Source: Caldilineaceae bacterium (lineage in GTDB: Bacteria; Chloroflexota; Anaerolineae; Caldilineales; Caldilineaceae). Taken from it: 64,000 bases of DNA. The stretch covers positions 1-64,000 of the forward strand of contig JAPKMW010000051.1 in the NCBI GenBank assembly GCA_026645575.1. The letters are read 5' to 3'. The notes beneath the pieces are model-generated. The model did not search any database. It was not told the origin of the DNA and saw nothing but the letters and a program-made list of their open reading frames with translations. Shown here piece by piece: positions 26,060 through 37,237 of this stretch. Made by a program: the position numbers and the translations under genes. Position 1 is the stretch's first letter; every line of letters begins with the position of its first letter.

Positions 26060-28548
26060 TAGTAGAGATCCTCCTGTGCATTAAAGACCAATGATTGATG
26101 GGGCGCCGGCAGATAACCAATCTGGATGGCGCCGGTATTGCAGGTAACCTGATTGTAGAAAAGCCCATCGCGCGCTTCGACCCCAACCGTCACCACCGGC
26201 GTCTGTTTGAGTTCCGTTGGCACATCCAGATAATTCAAATAAATGTCGCCACTGCGGTAGAGGACGATCTGAAAGGAGACACGGTACTCAGGCGCCACCC
26301 CTGCTGCCGGGACATTGTCAAACTCGACCACAAAGCGATCCGCTGCCGGCGAGAAGGTCGAAACGCGCGCACCACTGCCACCAGGGTTGAGATCCGCCCA
26401 CCAGCCATAGATCGCTTGTGCCGGCTGCGCCAGGTTGGGCATACAGCGCATCGGTAACGTCTCGCTCACAACGTTGTCGGGGAAGCTGACAAAACCCTCG
26501 GAAGAGATACGCGCCGTCGTATAGGCGCGGTTACGCAGGGTGAAGGTAAAGGGTAGCGTAATCGCGAGATTGGCATTGTCCGTCATGCCATAAGTTGTGC
26601 GATCCTGTGGGCTGGCCGGGGTTTCCCACTGGAATGAAGTGGTGGTCACCAACTTGGGTGTACCTTGAATGAGTAAGGGGAAAAAGAAGAAATGCGCCGG
26701 CTGTGGACCAATGGCAAGGTTAATGTCGACAAAGTTGGATGCCTGTACTGCACCGGCATTGAGCTGATCGATGCGCAAGGTTGCTACATAACTGCCGGTG
26801 ATTAAGTGCGTTGGCGTGATAGTCAATGAAACATAACTCGGTTGACCATAGACCACATTCCCTGACAGCACCGTGGTATTGGTTGCCGGCGTTGTGTTGT
26901 TGATGCGCACCCATTCCTGGCTGTTGAGCAAGGTGGCCCGCCATTGCATCGATTGCAAACTAGGGTTGTCCAGTCGCAAGGCAGCCGTATAGGGCGCTGT
27001 CGCCGGTGTGGTGCGCTTGAAAAAGCTTTTAGTCGAGAATTCCAGGCGACCAGGCAACAGGGTGCGTAAGGCCGTGTGAATATCCAAACGCCCACTGCCC
27101 ACCAATGTCGCGCTTTCACTTAATGGGGTCGTCGTATTGCGTAGGAGCTGGCGGATCTGTTCTGCTGTATAATCAGATCGCACACTTTTGATCAACGCTG
27201 CGGCCCCGCTCACAATCGCCGCCGCCATGCTGGTGCCTTCGGATGTGCAATAGTCACTCTGCGCTACCACTGCTGCTTTGTCGCGACATTTGACGCCACC
27301 AGGCCAGGTGCTGAGGATCGACAACGCGCGTTCTCCGCCCGGCGCCGCCAATTCGACCTGACTGCCGGCATTGCTATAGGTGGCATGTTTGTCATTGTAA
27401 TTGGTGGCGGCGACGGCGATCACTTCAGTATAAGCCGCCGGCCAACTGACAGGCGAGGGGTAGAAGTTCCCAGCGGCGGCAATCAGCAGCGCCCCTTTAC
27501 TGTAGGCATACTTGACCGCCGCCTCCATTGTCGGATTGGGGGCCGACGATTCCAGGCTGAGGTTGATAATCTCGGCGCCGCTGTCCGCCGCTTCCCGAAT
27601 TGCTCTGGAAACATTGCTGATGGTGCCGCTGCCCTGACTGTTCAACACTTTCCGCGCATCAATGCGCACTTTGGGCGCCACCCCGGCAATCCCGCTGGCA
27701 TTATTGGCCACGGCGCCCAACAGACCAGCGACATGGGTGCCATGACCGTAATCATCAACCGGCGGCGCACCAGGGGCCAGATAGTTGTACCCGGTCATCA
27801 GCCGCCCACGAAATTCAGGGTGATTGACATCGATCCCGCTGTCGATAATGGCGACCTGTACCGTCCCCAGGTTGCCGGCAAAACCATCCCCATTATAGGT
27901 CAATGACCAGGCGCGGCTGGCATTGATCCGTTGTAGATACCATTGATCCGCTTCGTAGCGGGGATCATTGACGGGAAAAGGCTGTTCCGGCGCGGCAATA
28001 GCGGCATCGGCATTTTCTGCGCTTATCTCTTCTGTTCGTGGTGTGGCGGCAAAGACCAACCAGTTAGGCGTCACAAAGGCAACATTAGGCGCCTGGAGCA
28101 GTTGCTCCATCACCACCCATTCCTGTCCTTCCGGTACTGCTAGCAGATATCCACTGATCCCGTTATCGCCAGTGGCGCCATCCAGCCCGCGCAGATCCAG
28201 CCGCTCTATCGCTTCAGCGCCAAAGGTGGAAAGGGTTGTTGTTGCTGAACGCATCCCTTCTTCACCATGAAAGCCGACCAGCAATTCACCTGGGGCAAAA
28301 GGAACATTCCGGTATGGTTCCAGGCTGCCGGGCAGTTGCCAGATCAAGTGATCAGCCGTTGGCTCGGCTTGGGCTTGGCTGGGGAAGGCCGTACGTAAGC
28401 CTAAAGTCAACCCGGCAATGGTGATCAACAGCATCCACATGGATATACGCCACCAGCGTACTATCTTGTGAACCGCTGACGGTTGCTGGCTCTTGCCTGA
28501 CCCAGGCGTTGCTTTCCGCCAAATACACAAGCCTTGTAATCTATTCAT
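26059..28548 (-). CDS. Secreted subtilisin-like (S8) serine protease
   Basis: I place the start at the ATG at 28548 (MNRLQGLC) because CGGAG lies 5-6 nt upstream; the longer frame to 28596 would overlap the HD gene. The product is then 829 aa. A hydrophobic signal (about residues 33-55 of this form) is followed by a pro-region ([12 protein letters not shown]...). The S8 domain has [15 protein letters not shown] (Asp), [16 protein letters not shown] (His), AAAGNF (oxyanion Asn) and [17 protein letters not shown] (Ser). About 330 C-terminal residues look like beta-sandwich domains. It is likely an extracellular degradative protease. Coupled to moaB only by overlap. Confidence 0.92.
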   Translation of the reverse strand: MNRLQGLCIWRKATPGSGKSQQPSAVHKIVRWWRISMWMLLITIAGLTLGLRTAFPSQAQAEPTADHLIWQLPGSLEPYRNVPFAPGELLVGFHGEEGMRSATTTLSTFGAEAIERLDLRGLDGATGDNGISGYLLAVPEGQEWVVMEQLLQAPNVAFVTPNWLVFAATPRTEEISAENADAAIAAPEQPFPVNDPRYEADQWYLQRINASRAWSLTYNGDGFAGNLGTVQVAIIDSGIDVNHPEFRGRLMTGYNYLAPGAPPVDDYGHGTHVAGLLGAVANNASGIAGVAPKVRIDARKVLNSQGSGTISNVSRAIREAADSGAEIINLSLESSAPNPTMEAAVKYAYSKGALLIAAAGNFYPSPVSWPAAYTEVIAVAATNYNDKHATYSNAGSQVELAAPGGERALSILSTWPGGVKCRDKAAVVAQSDYCTSEGTSMAAAIVSGAAALIKSVRSDYTAEQIRQLLRNTTTPLSESATLVGSGRLDIHTALRTLLPGRLEFSTKSFFKRTTPATAPYTAALRLDNPSLQSMQWRATLLNSQEWVRINNTTPATNTTVLSGNVVYGQPSYVSLTITPTHLITGSYVATLRIDQLNAGAVQASNFVDINLAIGPQPAHFFFFPLLIQGTPKLVTTTSFQWETPASPQDRTTYGMTDNANLAITLPFTFTLRNRAYTTARISSEGFVSFPDNVVSETLPMRCMPNLAQPAQAIYGWWADLNPGGSGARVSTFSPAADRFVVEFDNVPAAGVAPEYRVSFQIVLYRSGDIYLNYLDVPTELKQTPVVTVGVEARDGLFYNQVTCNTGAIQIGYLPAPHQSLVFNAQEDLY

Positions 28549-28585
28549 AAGCGCTCCGTTGGAAAACATACACTGAATGCTGCAT

Positions 28586-29254
28586 TTACGTGCCAAACGT
28601 TTGACGCATTTCGGTGTCTAATTGTTCATAGAAGGCAACCATAAAAGCATGACGTTGCTCACCGATCTGGTGGGCGGTGGGGGTGTGTAAGGTTGCCAGC
28701 AGTCGTTGTAGTTTGTAGACAAATTCGTGAACGGGGGTGTAGTCAGCCCCACCCGGTTTGGCTGTTACCGGCGGCGTCGCCGAAACTGGTTCTGTCCATA
28801 GCCGATTACCATGCGCCCCGGCAAAGGAAAAGGCACGCGCCACGCCAATGGCGCCGATACTGTCCAGCTTGTCGGCATCATACAGGCACTGGGCTTCCAA
28901 CGTTTGAGGTCGCAACGATTGGTCGCGAAAACGATGGGCCGCAATACAATGAACGATATTGTCAATACGTTTTGATGTCATGCCACGTTGCGTCAAGTAT
29001 TGACGGGCAAAGTCAGCGGCGGCGTGATGATGAGCGGTGCGCGCTGCGGCATGGTGGTCCACGGGTACATCATGCAGCAAAGCAGCCAGCAGCACCACTT
29101 CTACATCGGCTCCTTCGGCGTGTGCAATCTGCACCGCCAAATGGGCCACCCGCTGGACATGATCAAAATCATGGGCCGCGTCACCCTGCTGGTAGAGTTG
29201 CCTGGCCTGGCTCTCGGTTAGATAAGCGCTATCTACTTGCAATCGTTCATTCAC
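28586..29254 (-). CDS. HD-domain hydrolase (YedJ-like)
   Basis: The 222-aa protein matches predicted HD hydrolases of the YedJ type. [17 protein letters not shown] gives the first His, [14 protein letters not shown] the HD pair, and then [11 protein letters not shown] and [20 protein letters not shown] (distal Asp). Substrate unknown; phosphohydrolase activity is inferred. It is followed closely by the S8 protease gene. Confidence 0.88.
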   Translation of the reverse strand: MNERLQVDSAYLTESQARQLYQQGDAAHDFDHVQRVAHLAVQIAHAEGADVEVVLLAALLHDVPVDHHAAARTAHHHAAADFARQYLTQRGMTSKRIDNIVHCIAAHRFRDQSLRPQTLEAQCLYDADKLDSIGAIGVARAFSFAGAHGNRLWTEPVSATPPVTAKPGGADYTPVHEFVYKLQRLLATLHTPTAHQIGEQRHAFMVAFYEQLDTEMRQTFGT

Positions 29255-29350
29255 AAGCTTTATTCCATTTCTTGTAATGCTCTTATCATTTCAGAAAGTA
29301 TACTGACAATGTTTGCTTTTGCTAAATTCGATCCATGTACAAAAGAAAAA

Positions 29351-29525
29351 ACTCATCGTCGGCTGTCCGTAGTCTACCACAGGCGCAGTAGAGCAAAGCA
29401 CAGGTCAAACGATGAGTGCGCATCCAACCTTTATCCTGTTGTTGGTAACTACTCTACTCCTAGCCGCCCCCGACGGAGTTCCCGGCGACCGGCGTTTGGG
29501 CCGCCGGTCACGGACCGGCTAGGAG
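29351..29525. repeat. Spacer with a hairpin and an imperfect TAGCC palindrome
   Basis: The gap of about 280 bp between the flippase-like and HD genes has no ORF of note. It contains ACTCATCGT (29351-29359) paired with ACGATGAGT (29409-29417). It also holds a TAGCC-type palindrome with CTCCTAGCC (29457-29465) and GGCTAGGAG (29517-29525). The right half is identical over 20+ bp to the copy at 45004, while the left half has diverged. Confidence 0.7.
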
Positions 29526-29537
29526 CGGGCTGCGTCG

Positions 29538-30584
29538 TTACTGTGTCTGTTGCACCGTTGGCGTCTCCGGCGGTAAGACAGCCGTTGGCGGCGCAACCGT
29601 CCGCTTATGGGTCAACCAGAGAAAACCGCCGGGTAGACTAACGACATACCCAATCAATTGTTGGAGCAGACCAACCGCTCCGCCCAAAGTCGAACTGGCT
29701 CCCATCAAATGAAAGAGACCGGCAAAGGAGAGTTGTCGCACCCCCAGCCCCCCTGGCGCCAATGGCACAACGACCAAGGCAAAGACGATGATGGGATTGA
29801 TCGCCAACACTTCCCAGAGTGAGATCGCTTGCGGTGTGACGGCGCGGGCAATCAACCAGATGTTAATGCTGGTCAGAATCACGATCAGCGCGCTGCCCAA
29901 CGCTGTCCAGAGTAAAGCGGCCGGATGCGCTCGGTAAACATGAAAGGCGACTGCCAGCTTTTGCCAAATGGGCAGGGTATGGGAAGCAAGCGGCAGTTTC
30001 CCAAGAAGCTGTTCAAATCGTTGCTTGAGCGTGCGACTCAGCAGCGCAGCAATCATCACCAACAAGAGCAAGCTCACGCCGCTGCTGCCCAGCGCCGCTA
30101 CGCGCAAAAAGAGCAGGCTTTCCGCCTCAAACGCCTGCCCATTGGGGCGGCCCAGGAGCAACATGCTGACAGCAGCAATCGCGGCGGCAACCATAAAGAC
30201 CATAAGACCAATAAAGCGGTCGATCAAAACGCTGGCGGCCGCATCAGCGGCGCGCCGGGTATCGCTGGCCAGGGCATAACCACGCATCACATCGCCACCC
30301 ACCTGCGCCGGCAGAAAATTATTGAAGAATTCAGCCATCCACTGATACTGGAGAAGGCGCGGCGTTGCGACAGATAAACCGGCAGCGCGCAAGAGAATCC
30401 CCCATTTGATGCCGCTCAAAGCCACCGCGGTTGAATAGCAGATCAGCCCCAGCAAGAGCAGCCGCTTGTCTGCTTCGACCAACTTACGCCAATACTCGGC
30501 TGGGTCGCCCAGTTTAACAAAAAGGTAATAAAGCAACCCCAAACTGAGCGCTAGCTTTATGATCGTTGTAACTTGATTACGCAT
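29538..30584 (-). CDS. Flippase-like lysylphosphatidylglycerol synthase TM-family protein
   Basis: This highly hydrophobic protein of about 348 aa (start chosen at the ATG at 30584; an in-frame ATG at 30611 lies inside a repeat) belongs to the UPF0104/LPG-synthase membrane family. Signatures are WMAEFFNNFLPAQVGGDVMR near residue 90, RAADAAASVLIDRFIGL, and PLAPGGLGVRQLSF. It has about eight transmembrane helices. Members move or modify lipid-linked substrates next to glycosyltransferases, and a GT2 gene lies directly upstream. Confidence 0.9.
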   Translation of the reverse strand: MRNQVTTIIKLALSLGLLYYLFVKLGDPAEYWRKLVEADKRLLLLGLICYSTAVALSGIKWGILLRAAGLSVATPRLLQYQWMAEFFNNFLPAQVGGDVMRGYALASDTRRAADAAASVLIDRFIGLMVFMVAAAIAAVSMLLLGRPNGQAFEAESLLFLRVAALGSSGVSLLLLVMIAALLSRTLKQRFEQLLGKLPLASHTLPIWQKLAVAFHVYRAHPAALLWTALGSALIVILTSINIWLIARAVTPQAISLWEVLAINPIIVFALVVVPLAPGGLGVRQLSFAGLFHLMGASSTLGGAVGLLQQLIGYVVSLPGGFLWLTHKRTVAPPTAVLPPETPTVQQTQ

Positions 30585-30595
30585 AAAGTGTATTT

Positions 30596-30665
30596 GTAGA
30601 TAGAGAGACATGAGACACGAGATTGTCGATTTCTTGTCTCCCTGTCTTCTTGTCTTCCTGCCTAC
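30596..30665. repeat. TCTTGTC/TCTCCCTG 7/8-mer repeat hairpin
   Basis: A left arm GTAGATAGAGAGACATGAGACACGAGA faces a right array of TTGTCTC, CCTGTCT, TCTTGTC, TTCCTGCC units. It lies directly after the GT2 stop (30666) and overlaps the alternative start of the flippase gene. Confidence 0.65.
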
Positions 30666-31613
30666 CTATTTCCCAACAACATACTCACTCGCCTGGGAGC
30701 CGGCGCCATTCCGACGGATCGTCTGCACATCTTGCTTTTGCGTCCAAGCCATATTCCAGACAACGTGGCGATCCCGTTTGATGGCGAAATCGTACCAGCC
30801 CAAGACCCGGCTCCACCCTTCCAATACAGCCAGGAGGAAGAGTACCCAGATCAAGAGCAGTACGCCCCACAGTTCCTTCAAGGCAATGCGCATCACCCGG
30901 CTGTTCTGGATGCTGCTAACCTTGTAGCCATACTTGTGTTTCAGATACAGATGCCCGGCATGGTTGCGGCGGCGTTGGCGAACAAAATCACTAATCGTTG
31001 TGGGGCCAACATTATAGACCACGGCATCAGGGGCGTATTTCACCGACAACCCCAGCTTGATCACCAGCGCTTCGACAAAGGCTTCATCCATTGCCACGTC
31101 GGGCGGAATACGGTCAAAGACTTTGCGAAAGGCGATCATCTCGCCCAGGCGAGGGATTTCGAGGCAGAGTTCATGTTCCATACGCAGACGCAGATGGCTC
31201 AATAGACCGACAATGTGTTCCGGCGTATTGACCGCCATCTTCTGCGCGCCCACCATGCCCACCTGCGGGTCAGCAAACATACGCACCAAATGTTCGACGG
31301 CATACTCATGGGGAATGGTGTCGCCGCTTTCCAAGACGCAAATTTCGCTCTGTGCTTCGGCCAAGAAGAGGTTGACGGCACTGGTCTTACCCTCGCGGCG
31401 CTCCTGTTCGATCAACTTGACCCGACGATCCCGTTCCATAAATTGGCGAATAATCGGCACCGTCTGATCGGTGCAGGCGCTGGCAACGACGATAATCTCG
31501 GCGATCTCGACCCGGTGGAGATGTTGGTCAAGCAACGCTTCTAATAAGTGGGCAATGTTTTCCTCTTCGTTATAAGCGGTGACGCCCACACTACAGACTA
31601 AGCTTTCCCCCAT
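30666..31613 (-). CDS. Family 2 glycosyltransferase
   Basis: The 315-aa enzyme begins VCSVGVTAYNEEENIAHLLEAL and has IIVVASACTDQTVPIIRQF, the metal site region ICVLESGDTIPHEYA, and a C-terminal RQRRRNHAGHLYLKHKYGY segment like the Q/RXXRW motif of processive GT2 enzymes. Two hydrophobic stretches near residues 235-275 suggest membrane association. It is upstream of the flippase-like gene in the same direction, so both may act on a lipid-linked glycan. Confidence 0.9.
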   Translation of the reverse strand: MGESLVCSVGVTAYNEEENIAHLLEALLDQHLHRVEIAEIIVVASACTDQTVPIIRQFMERDRRVKLIEQERREGKTSAVNLFLAEAQSEICVLESGDTIPHEYAVEHLVRMFADPQVGMVGAQKMAVNTPEHIVGLLSHLRLRMEHELCLEIPRLGEMIAFRKVFDRIPPDVAMDEAFVEALVIKLGLSVKYAPDAVVYNVGPTTISDFVRQRRRNHAGHLYLKHKYGYKVSSIQNSRVMRIALKELWGVLLLIWVLFLLAVLEGWSRVLGWYDFAIKRDRHVVWNMAWTQKQDVQTIRRNGAGSQASEYVVGK

Positions 31614-31626
31614 AAGGTTTCCGATT

Positions 31627-31695
31627 TTGGATATTGGATAGTGGATAGTGGATAGTGGCTCGCGTTAGGCGCAACTCACTATCCACTATCCACTA
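31627..31695. repeat. GGATAGT heptamer repeat hairpin abutting mutS2
   Basis: Three to four GGATAGT units (31628-31657) face ACTATCC units (31678-31697) around a 20-nt loop. The array begins right after the mutS2 stop codon (31696). Confidence 0.9.
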
Positions 31696-34167
<2,472 letters not shown>

Positions 34168-34210
34168 GGTTGGTTTTTGTGAATTTTACGCTAAATGAAC
34201 AAACGTTGTC

Positions 34211-34300
34211 ATTGGTATTGAATATTAGGTATTGAATATTAGATATTGGCAAAGACGCCTAAAGCGAGTACCCAATATCTAATACCCAATATCTAATATG
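34211..34300. repeat. TATTGAATATTAG-type repeat hairpin
   Basis: The left array (ATTGGTATTGAATATTAGG, repeated) faces the right array (CCCAATATCTAATA, repeated) around a GC-richer loop. It lies in the era-mutS2 gap, upstream of mutS2. Confidence 0.85.
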
Positions 34301-34406
34301 ATTTCTTTTCTACCAAACGTTGTAATGCTTTGCCGATCATATCACAGATTATCTTAACTTCCATAAAAATTTGATTGCAATCTGCTCAATCGACCGATAA
34401 CCGGTT

Positions 34407-34459
34407 CACGCAACACGAATCACGCAACACGAATCACGCAACACGAATCACGCAACACG
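34407..34459. repeat. CACGCAACACGAAT tandem array after era
   Basis: Almost four copies of the 14-mer CACGCAACACGAAT, itself two related heptamers (CACGCAA, CACGAAT), end 3 bp before the era stop codon. No complementary arm is seen. Confidence 0.9.
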
Positions 34460-34462
34460 TTC

Positions 34463-35452
34463 TCACTTCTCCATTGCGTAGCCCAGTTGCCGCAACATGC
34501 CGGCCCGTGTGCGCCACTTTTCCCACACTTTGACCCAAAGCTCCAGGTAGACGCGGGTGCCGACCAGTTCTTCGATGGCAGGCCGGGCCGCTTGGCCGAT
34601 GGCTTTGATCATGCGCCCGTTTTCGCCCAGGATAATCGGCTTCTGGCTCTGACGCTCGACATAGATGACGGCAGAGATGTAGGTCATCTTTTCGTTGCGT
34701 TCGCTAAATTCATCAACCTCAACGGCGATGCCGTGGGGCACTTCCTGGTCGAGCAGGTTAAGCGCCTGTTCGCGGATCAATTCAGCCACGATAAAGCGGG
34801 TCTGCATATCGGTGACTTGGTCTTCGGGGTAGTAACGCGGCCCCAGGGGAAGCTGTTCGCGCAACGTCGCCAACAACTGGTCGATGTTAGCGCCGGTTTG
34901 CGCGCTAAAGGTGAGCGCGCTGACGGGCTGCTCCGAAGCAGCAGGCGGTTGATACCAGGTGAGGAGTTGCCGGTAGGCGTCAATCCGTTCTGCCGTCACA
35001 GCAGCGTCCCTTGACCAGCGGTCGCTTTGGTTGAGACCCAATAGCAGGGGCGGCAACGGTTCGTGGCTGTGCAATTCTTGCAACAGCAGGGCGATGGCCT
35101 GGTCTTCTTCGGTAGGGGGGACGTTGATGTCCACCAGCCACAACACCAGATCGGCGTTGCGGATTGTTTCTGACGCCACGGCGACCATGTACTCGCCCAG
35201 TTTGTGCTTGGGCTTATGGATGCCGGGGGTGTCCAAAAACATGATTTGGGCATGATCCTCCGTGAGGATGCCCAGCAACTGTTCACGGGTGGTCTGCGGC
35301 TTGGGGCTGGTGATCGCTAGCTTTTGCCCCAGCAGCCGGTTCAATAGGGTTGACTTGCCGACGTTGGGCCGCCCAATGACGGCAACAAAGCCGCTGCGAT
35401 GGTCGGCGGGTAGATCAGTGGAAGGCTCAAGCGAGCTGATGATGGTATCCAT
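34463..35452 (-). CDS. era: GTPase Era
   Basis: Era is a ribosome-assembly GTPase that binds the 3' end of 16S rRNA. The 329-aa protein has G1 GRPNVGKSTLLN, the effector region KPQTTREQLLG, G3 DTPGIHKPKHKLGEYM and G4-like LNQSD. The C-terminal KH domain has ILGENGRMIKAIGQAARPAIEEL and VYLELWVKVWEKW. I choose the ATG at 35452 (MDTIISS), which has AGGTG upstream, over the in-frame ATG at 35470. It stands alone. Confidence 0.97.
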   Translation of the reverse strand: MDTIISSLEPSTDLPADHRSGFVAVIGRPNVGKSTLLNRLLGQKLAITSPKPQTTREQLLGILTEDHAQIMFLDTPGIHKPKHKLGEYMVAVASETIRNADLVLWLVDINVPPTEEDQAIALLLQELHSHEPLPPLLLGLNQSDRWSRDAAVTAERIDAYRQLLTWYQPPAASEQPVSALTFSAQTGANIDQLLATLREQLPLGPRYYPEDQVTDMQTRFIVAELIREQALNLLDQEVPHGIAVEVDEFSERNEKMTYISAVIYVERQSQKPIILGENGRMIKAIGQAARPAIEELVGTRVYLELWVKVWEKWRTRAGMLRQLGYAMEK

Positions 35453-35541
35453 AGAACACCTATCATACACGGAAATTGGTCCCGGACCAAGTGTTCAATG
35501 GTGCAATAGGTGAATTGACACAGTCGGTAAATTTGTAACTA

Positions 35542-35690
35542 CTCAGTCACCCCCCTCCTAACCTCTCCCTGCCATACTCAGGTCAGAATGAATGGCGCCT
35601 ACAAAAATTCCGCATCTTGAGTATAAGGGGAGGGAACTGCTGAGCGGACAGCGGTTCCCCTTCTCAGGGGAGGGGTGAGCCGTTACAGTG
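35542..35690. repeat. Nested repeat: CCCCTCC palindrome carrying an ATACTCA element
   Basis: An outer imperfect palindrome has a left end rich in CACCCCCCTCCTAACC and a right end AGGGGAGGGGTGAG, with an inner GGGAACTGCT / AGCGGTTCCC hairpin. It is interrupted at 35574-35624 by an ATACTCA...GAGTAT segment related, in reverse orientation, to 14575-14650. This fits insertion of one small element into another, in the 350-bp era-recF gap. Confidence 0.65.
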
Positions 35691-35823
35691 ACAAACCCGC
35701 TTGCCCTGCGCTCAGCTTTGTGCTACAATTCACGAAAGTGGCACGGCATGACCCAGTCAGCGATGAACCATGCTGTTTTGCTCTGTTGATCCGACTACCG
35801 TGTAAAGAGCCTGGCTGTTTCCC

Positions 35824-37083
35824 ATGTACTTATCGCATTTGTCGCTGACACATTACCGCAATTATCAGCATCTGGCGTTGGATTTCACGCAGCCGATTGC
35901 GCTCTTGCAGGGGCAGAACGCCCAAGGCAAAACCAATCTGCTCGAAGCGATCTACTTTCTCTCCACCACCAAACCCGTCCACGCCCAACATGAACGCGAC
36001 GTGGTCGATTGGCAGGCGCAAGACGAGCCAATCCCCTACAGCCGCGTCGCCGCCGAGGTGCAGAGCCAAGGGCGCACCCTCCACCTGGAAATTGTCATGA
36101 GCGCCCGTGGCGATGGCGTCAACTTTACCAAGCAGATCAAAATCAATGGTGTGAGCAAGCGCAGTATGGATCTGCTGGGCATTATGCCCTCTGTCCTTTT
36201 TTTGCCGGCGGACATTCGCCTGGTGGACGGGGGGCCAGGCGAACGGCGGCGTTATTACGATATTGCTCTCTGCCAAATTGATCGCGACTATTGCCGGGCC
36301 TTGTCTGAATTTCAAAAGGTGTTAAATCAGCGCAATAGCTTGTTGCGCAATCTGCGCGACCAGCCCGTGCGCCCTTCTGCTGACAGCATTGAGGCGCAAC
36401 TGGGCTTTTGGGATGAGAAGCTGGTGGACCATGGCAGTTTAGTGATGGCGCGACGCCATAACTTTACCCTGGAACTGGAAACCATCGCCCACGAACGCCA
36501 TGCCGCCCTTAGCGACACGCGAGAACAACTCGCACTCTATTACACACCCAGTTTCAACCCCGGCCACTTGACTGAACTGGAATTTGTGCAACTGCGGGAC
36601 AGCCAGCTTTTGGACGGCCTCAGCGCCAGCGTCCGCACTCCGTTGACGGCGACGGCGGTGGCCGACTGTTATCTGGCGAAGCTGCGCAGTCGGCGCAGTC
36701 GCGAACTCAGCGCCGGTAACACACTCTATGGCCCGCACCGGGATGATCTGCGCATTGTCGCCAACCAGCGCGATCTGCGCACCTTTGGCAGTCGCGGGCA
36801 ACAGCGCACCGCCGCGCTGGCGCTCAAACTGGCTGAATTGCAAGTTAGCACACGCGCCACCGGCGCGGCGCCCCTTCTGCTGCTGGATGATGTGATGAGT
36901 GAACTCGACGCCCAACGGCGCAGCACGCTGCTGCGCGCGCTAGCCGGTGTGGAGCAGGCAATTGTGACAACAACCGACTGGGCTGATTTTGCGCCCGAGT
37001 TTCGGCAGCAGGCGCAGCTTTTTCATGTTCATGCGGGACAAGTTTCCCCTGTGGCTGCCCAAACAATTGCTATGACAGATTAA
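35824..37083 (+). CDS. recF: DNA replication and repair protein RecF
   Basis: RecF is an SMC-like ATPase that helps load RecA at gaps. The 419-aa protein has the N-terminal LTHYRNYQHLALDF, Walker A LQGQNAQGKTNLLEAIYFLS, the ABC-signature region FGSRGQQRTAALALKLAEL and Walker B LLLLDDVMSELDAQRR. It is somewhat longer than E. coli RecF. Here it is not beside dnaA or dnaN. A TAGCC palindrome follows it. Confidence 0.97.
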   Translation: MYLSHLSLTHYRNYQHLALDFTQPIALLQGQNAQGKTNLLEAIYFLSTTKPVHAQHERDVVDWQAQDEPIPYSRVAAEVQSQGRTLHLEIVMSARGDGVNFTKQIKINGVSKRSMDLLGIMPSVLFLPADIRLVDGGPGERRRYYDIALCQIDRDYCRALSEFQKVLNQRNSLLRNLRDQPVRPSADSIEAQLGFWDEKLVDHGSLVMARRHNFTLELETIAHERHAALSDTREQLALYYTPSFNPGHLTELEFVQLRDSQLLDGLSASVRTPLTATAVADCYLAKLRSRRSRELSAGNTLYGPHRDDLRIVANQRDLRTFGSRGQQRTAALALKLAELQVSTRATGAAPLLLLDDVMSELDAQRRSTLLRALAGVEQAIVTTTDWADFAPEFRQQAQLFHVHAGQVSPVAAQTIAMTD

Positions 37084-37168
37084 TTTTCTTCTTAAGGAAA
37101 GAGTAATTACATCATTAGTAGATAGTTGTAGTATAATTCTCATACGTCGATCCTTTTGTCGTTTATCT

Positions 37169-37221
37169 GTAATTACTCAGTTCCTAGCCAGTTATGGACT
37201 GGCTAGGAACTAAGTAATTAC
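37169..37221. repeat. 24-bp TAGCC-type palindrome after recF
   Basis: Arms GTAATTACTCAGTTCCTAGC(CAGT) at 37169-37192 and the complement at 37198-37221 match except one position and enclose a 5-nt loop. It contains the TCCTAGCC core shared with four other palindromes. Confidence 0.8.
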
Positions 37222-37237
37222 GTTTGTCTATTGTTGT

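Noticed and set aside
26059..28596. Subtilase start at 28596
   Set aside because: It would overlap the upstream HD gene and lacks a ribosome binding site, whereas the ATG at 28548 has CGGAG at the right distance.
34407..34459. Tandem array as a possible CRISPR
   Set aside because: Units are 14 bp with no spacers; it is a simple tandem repeat.
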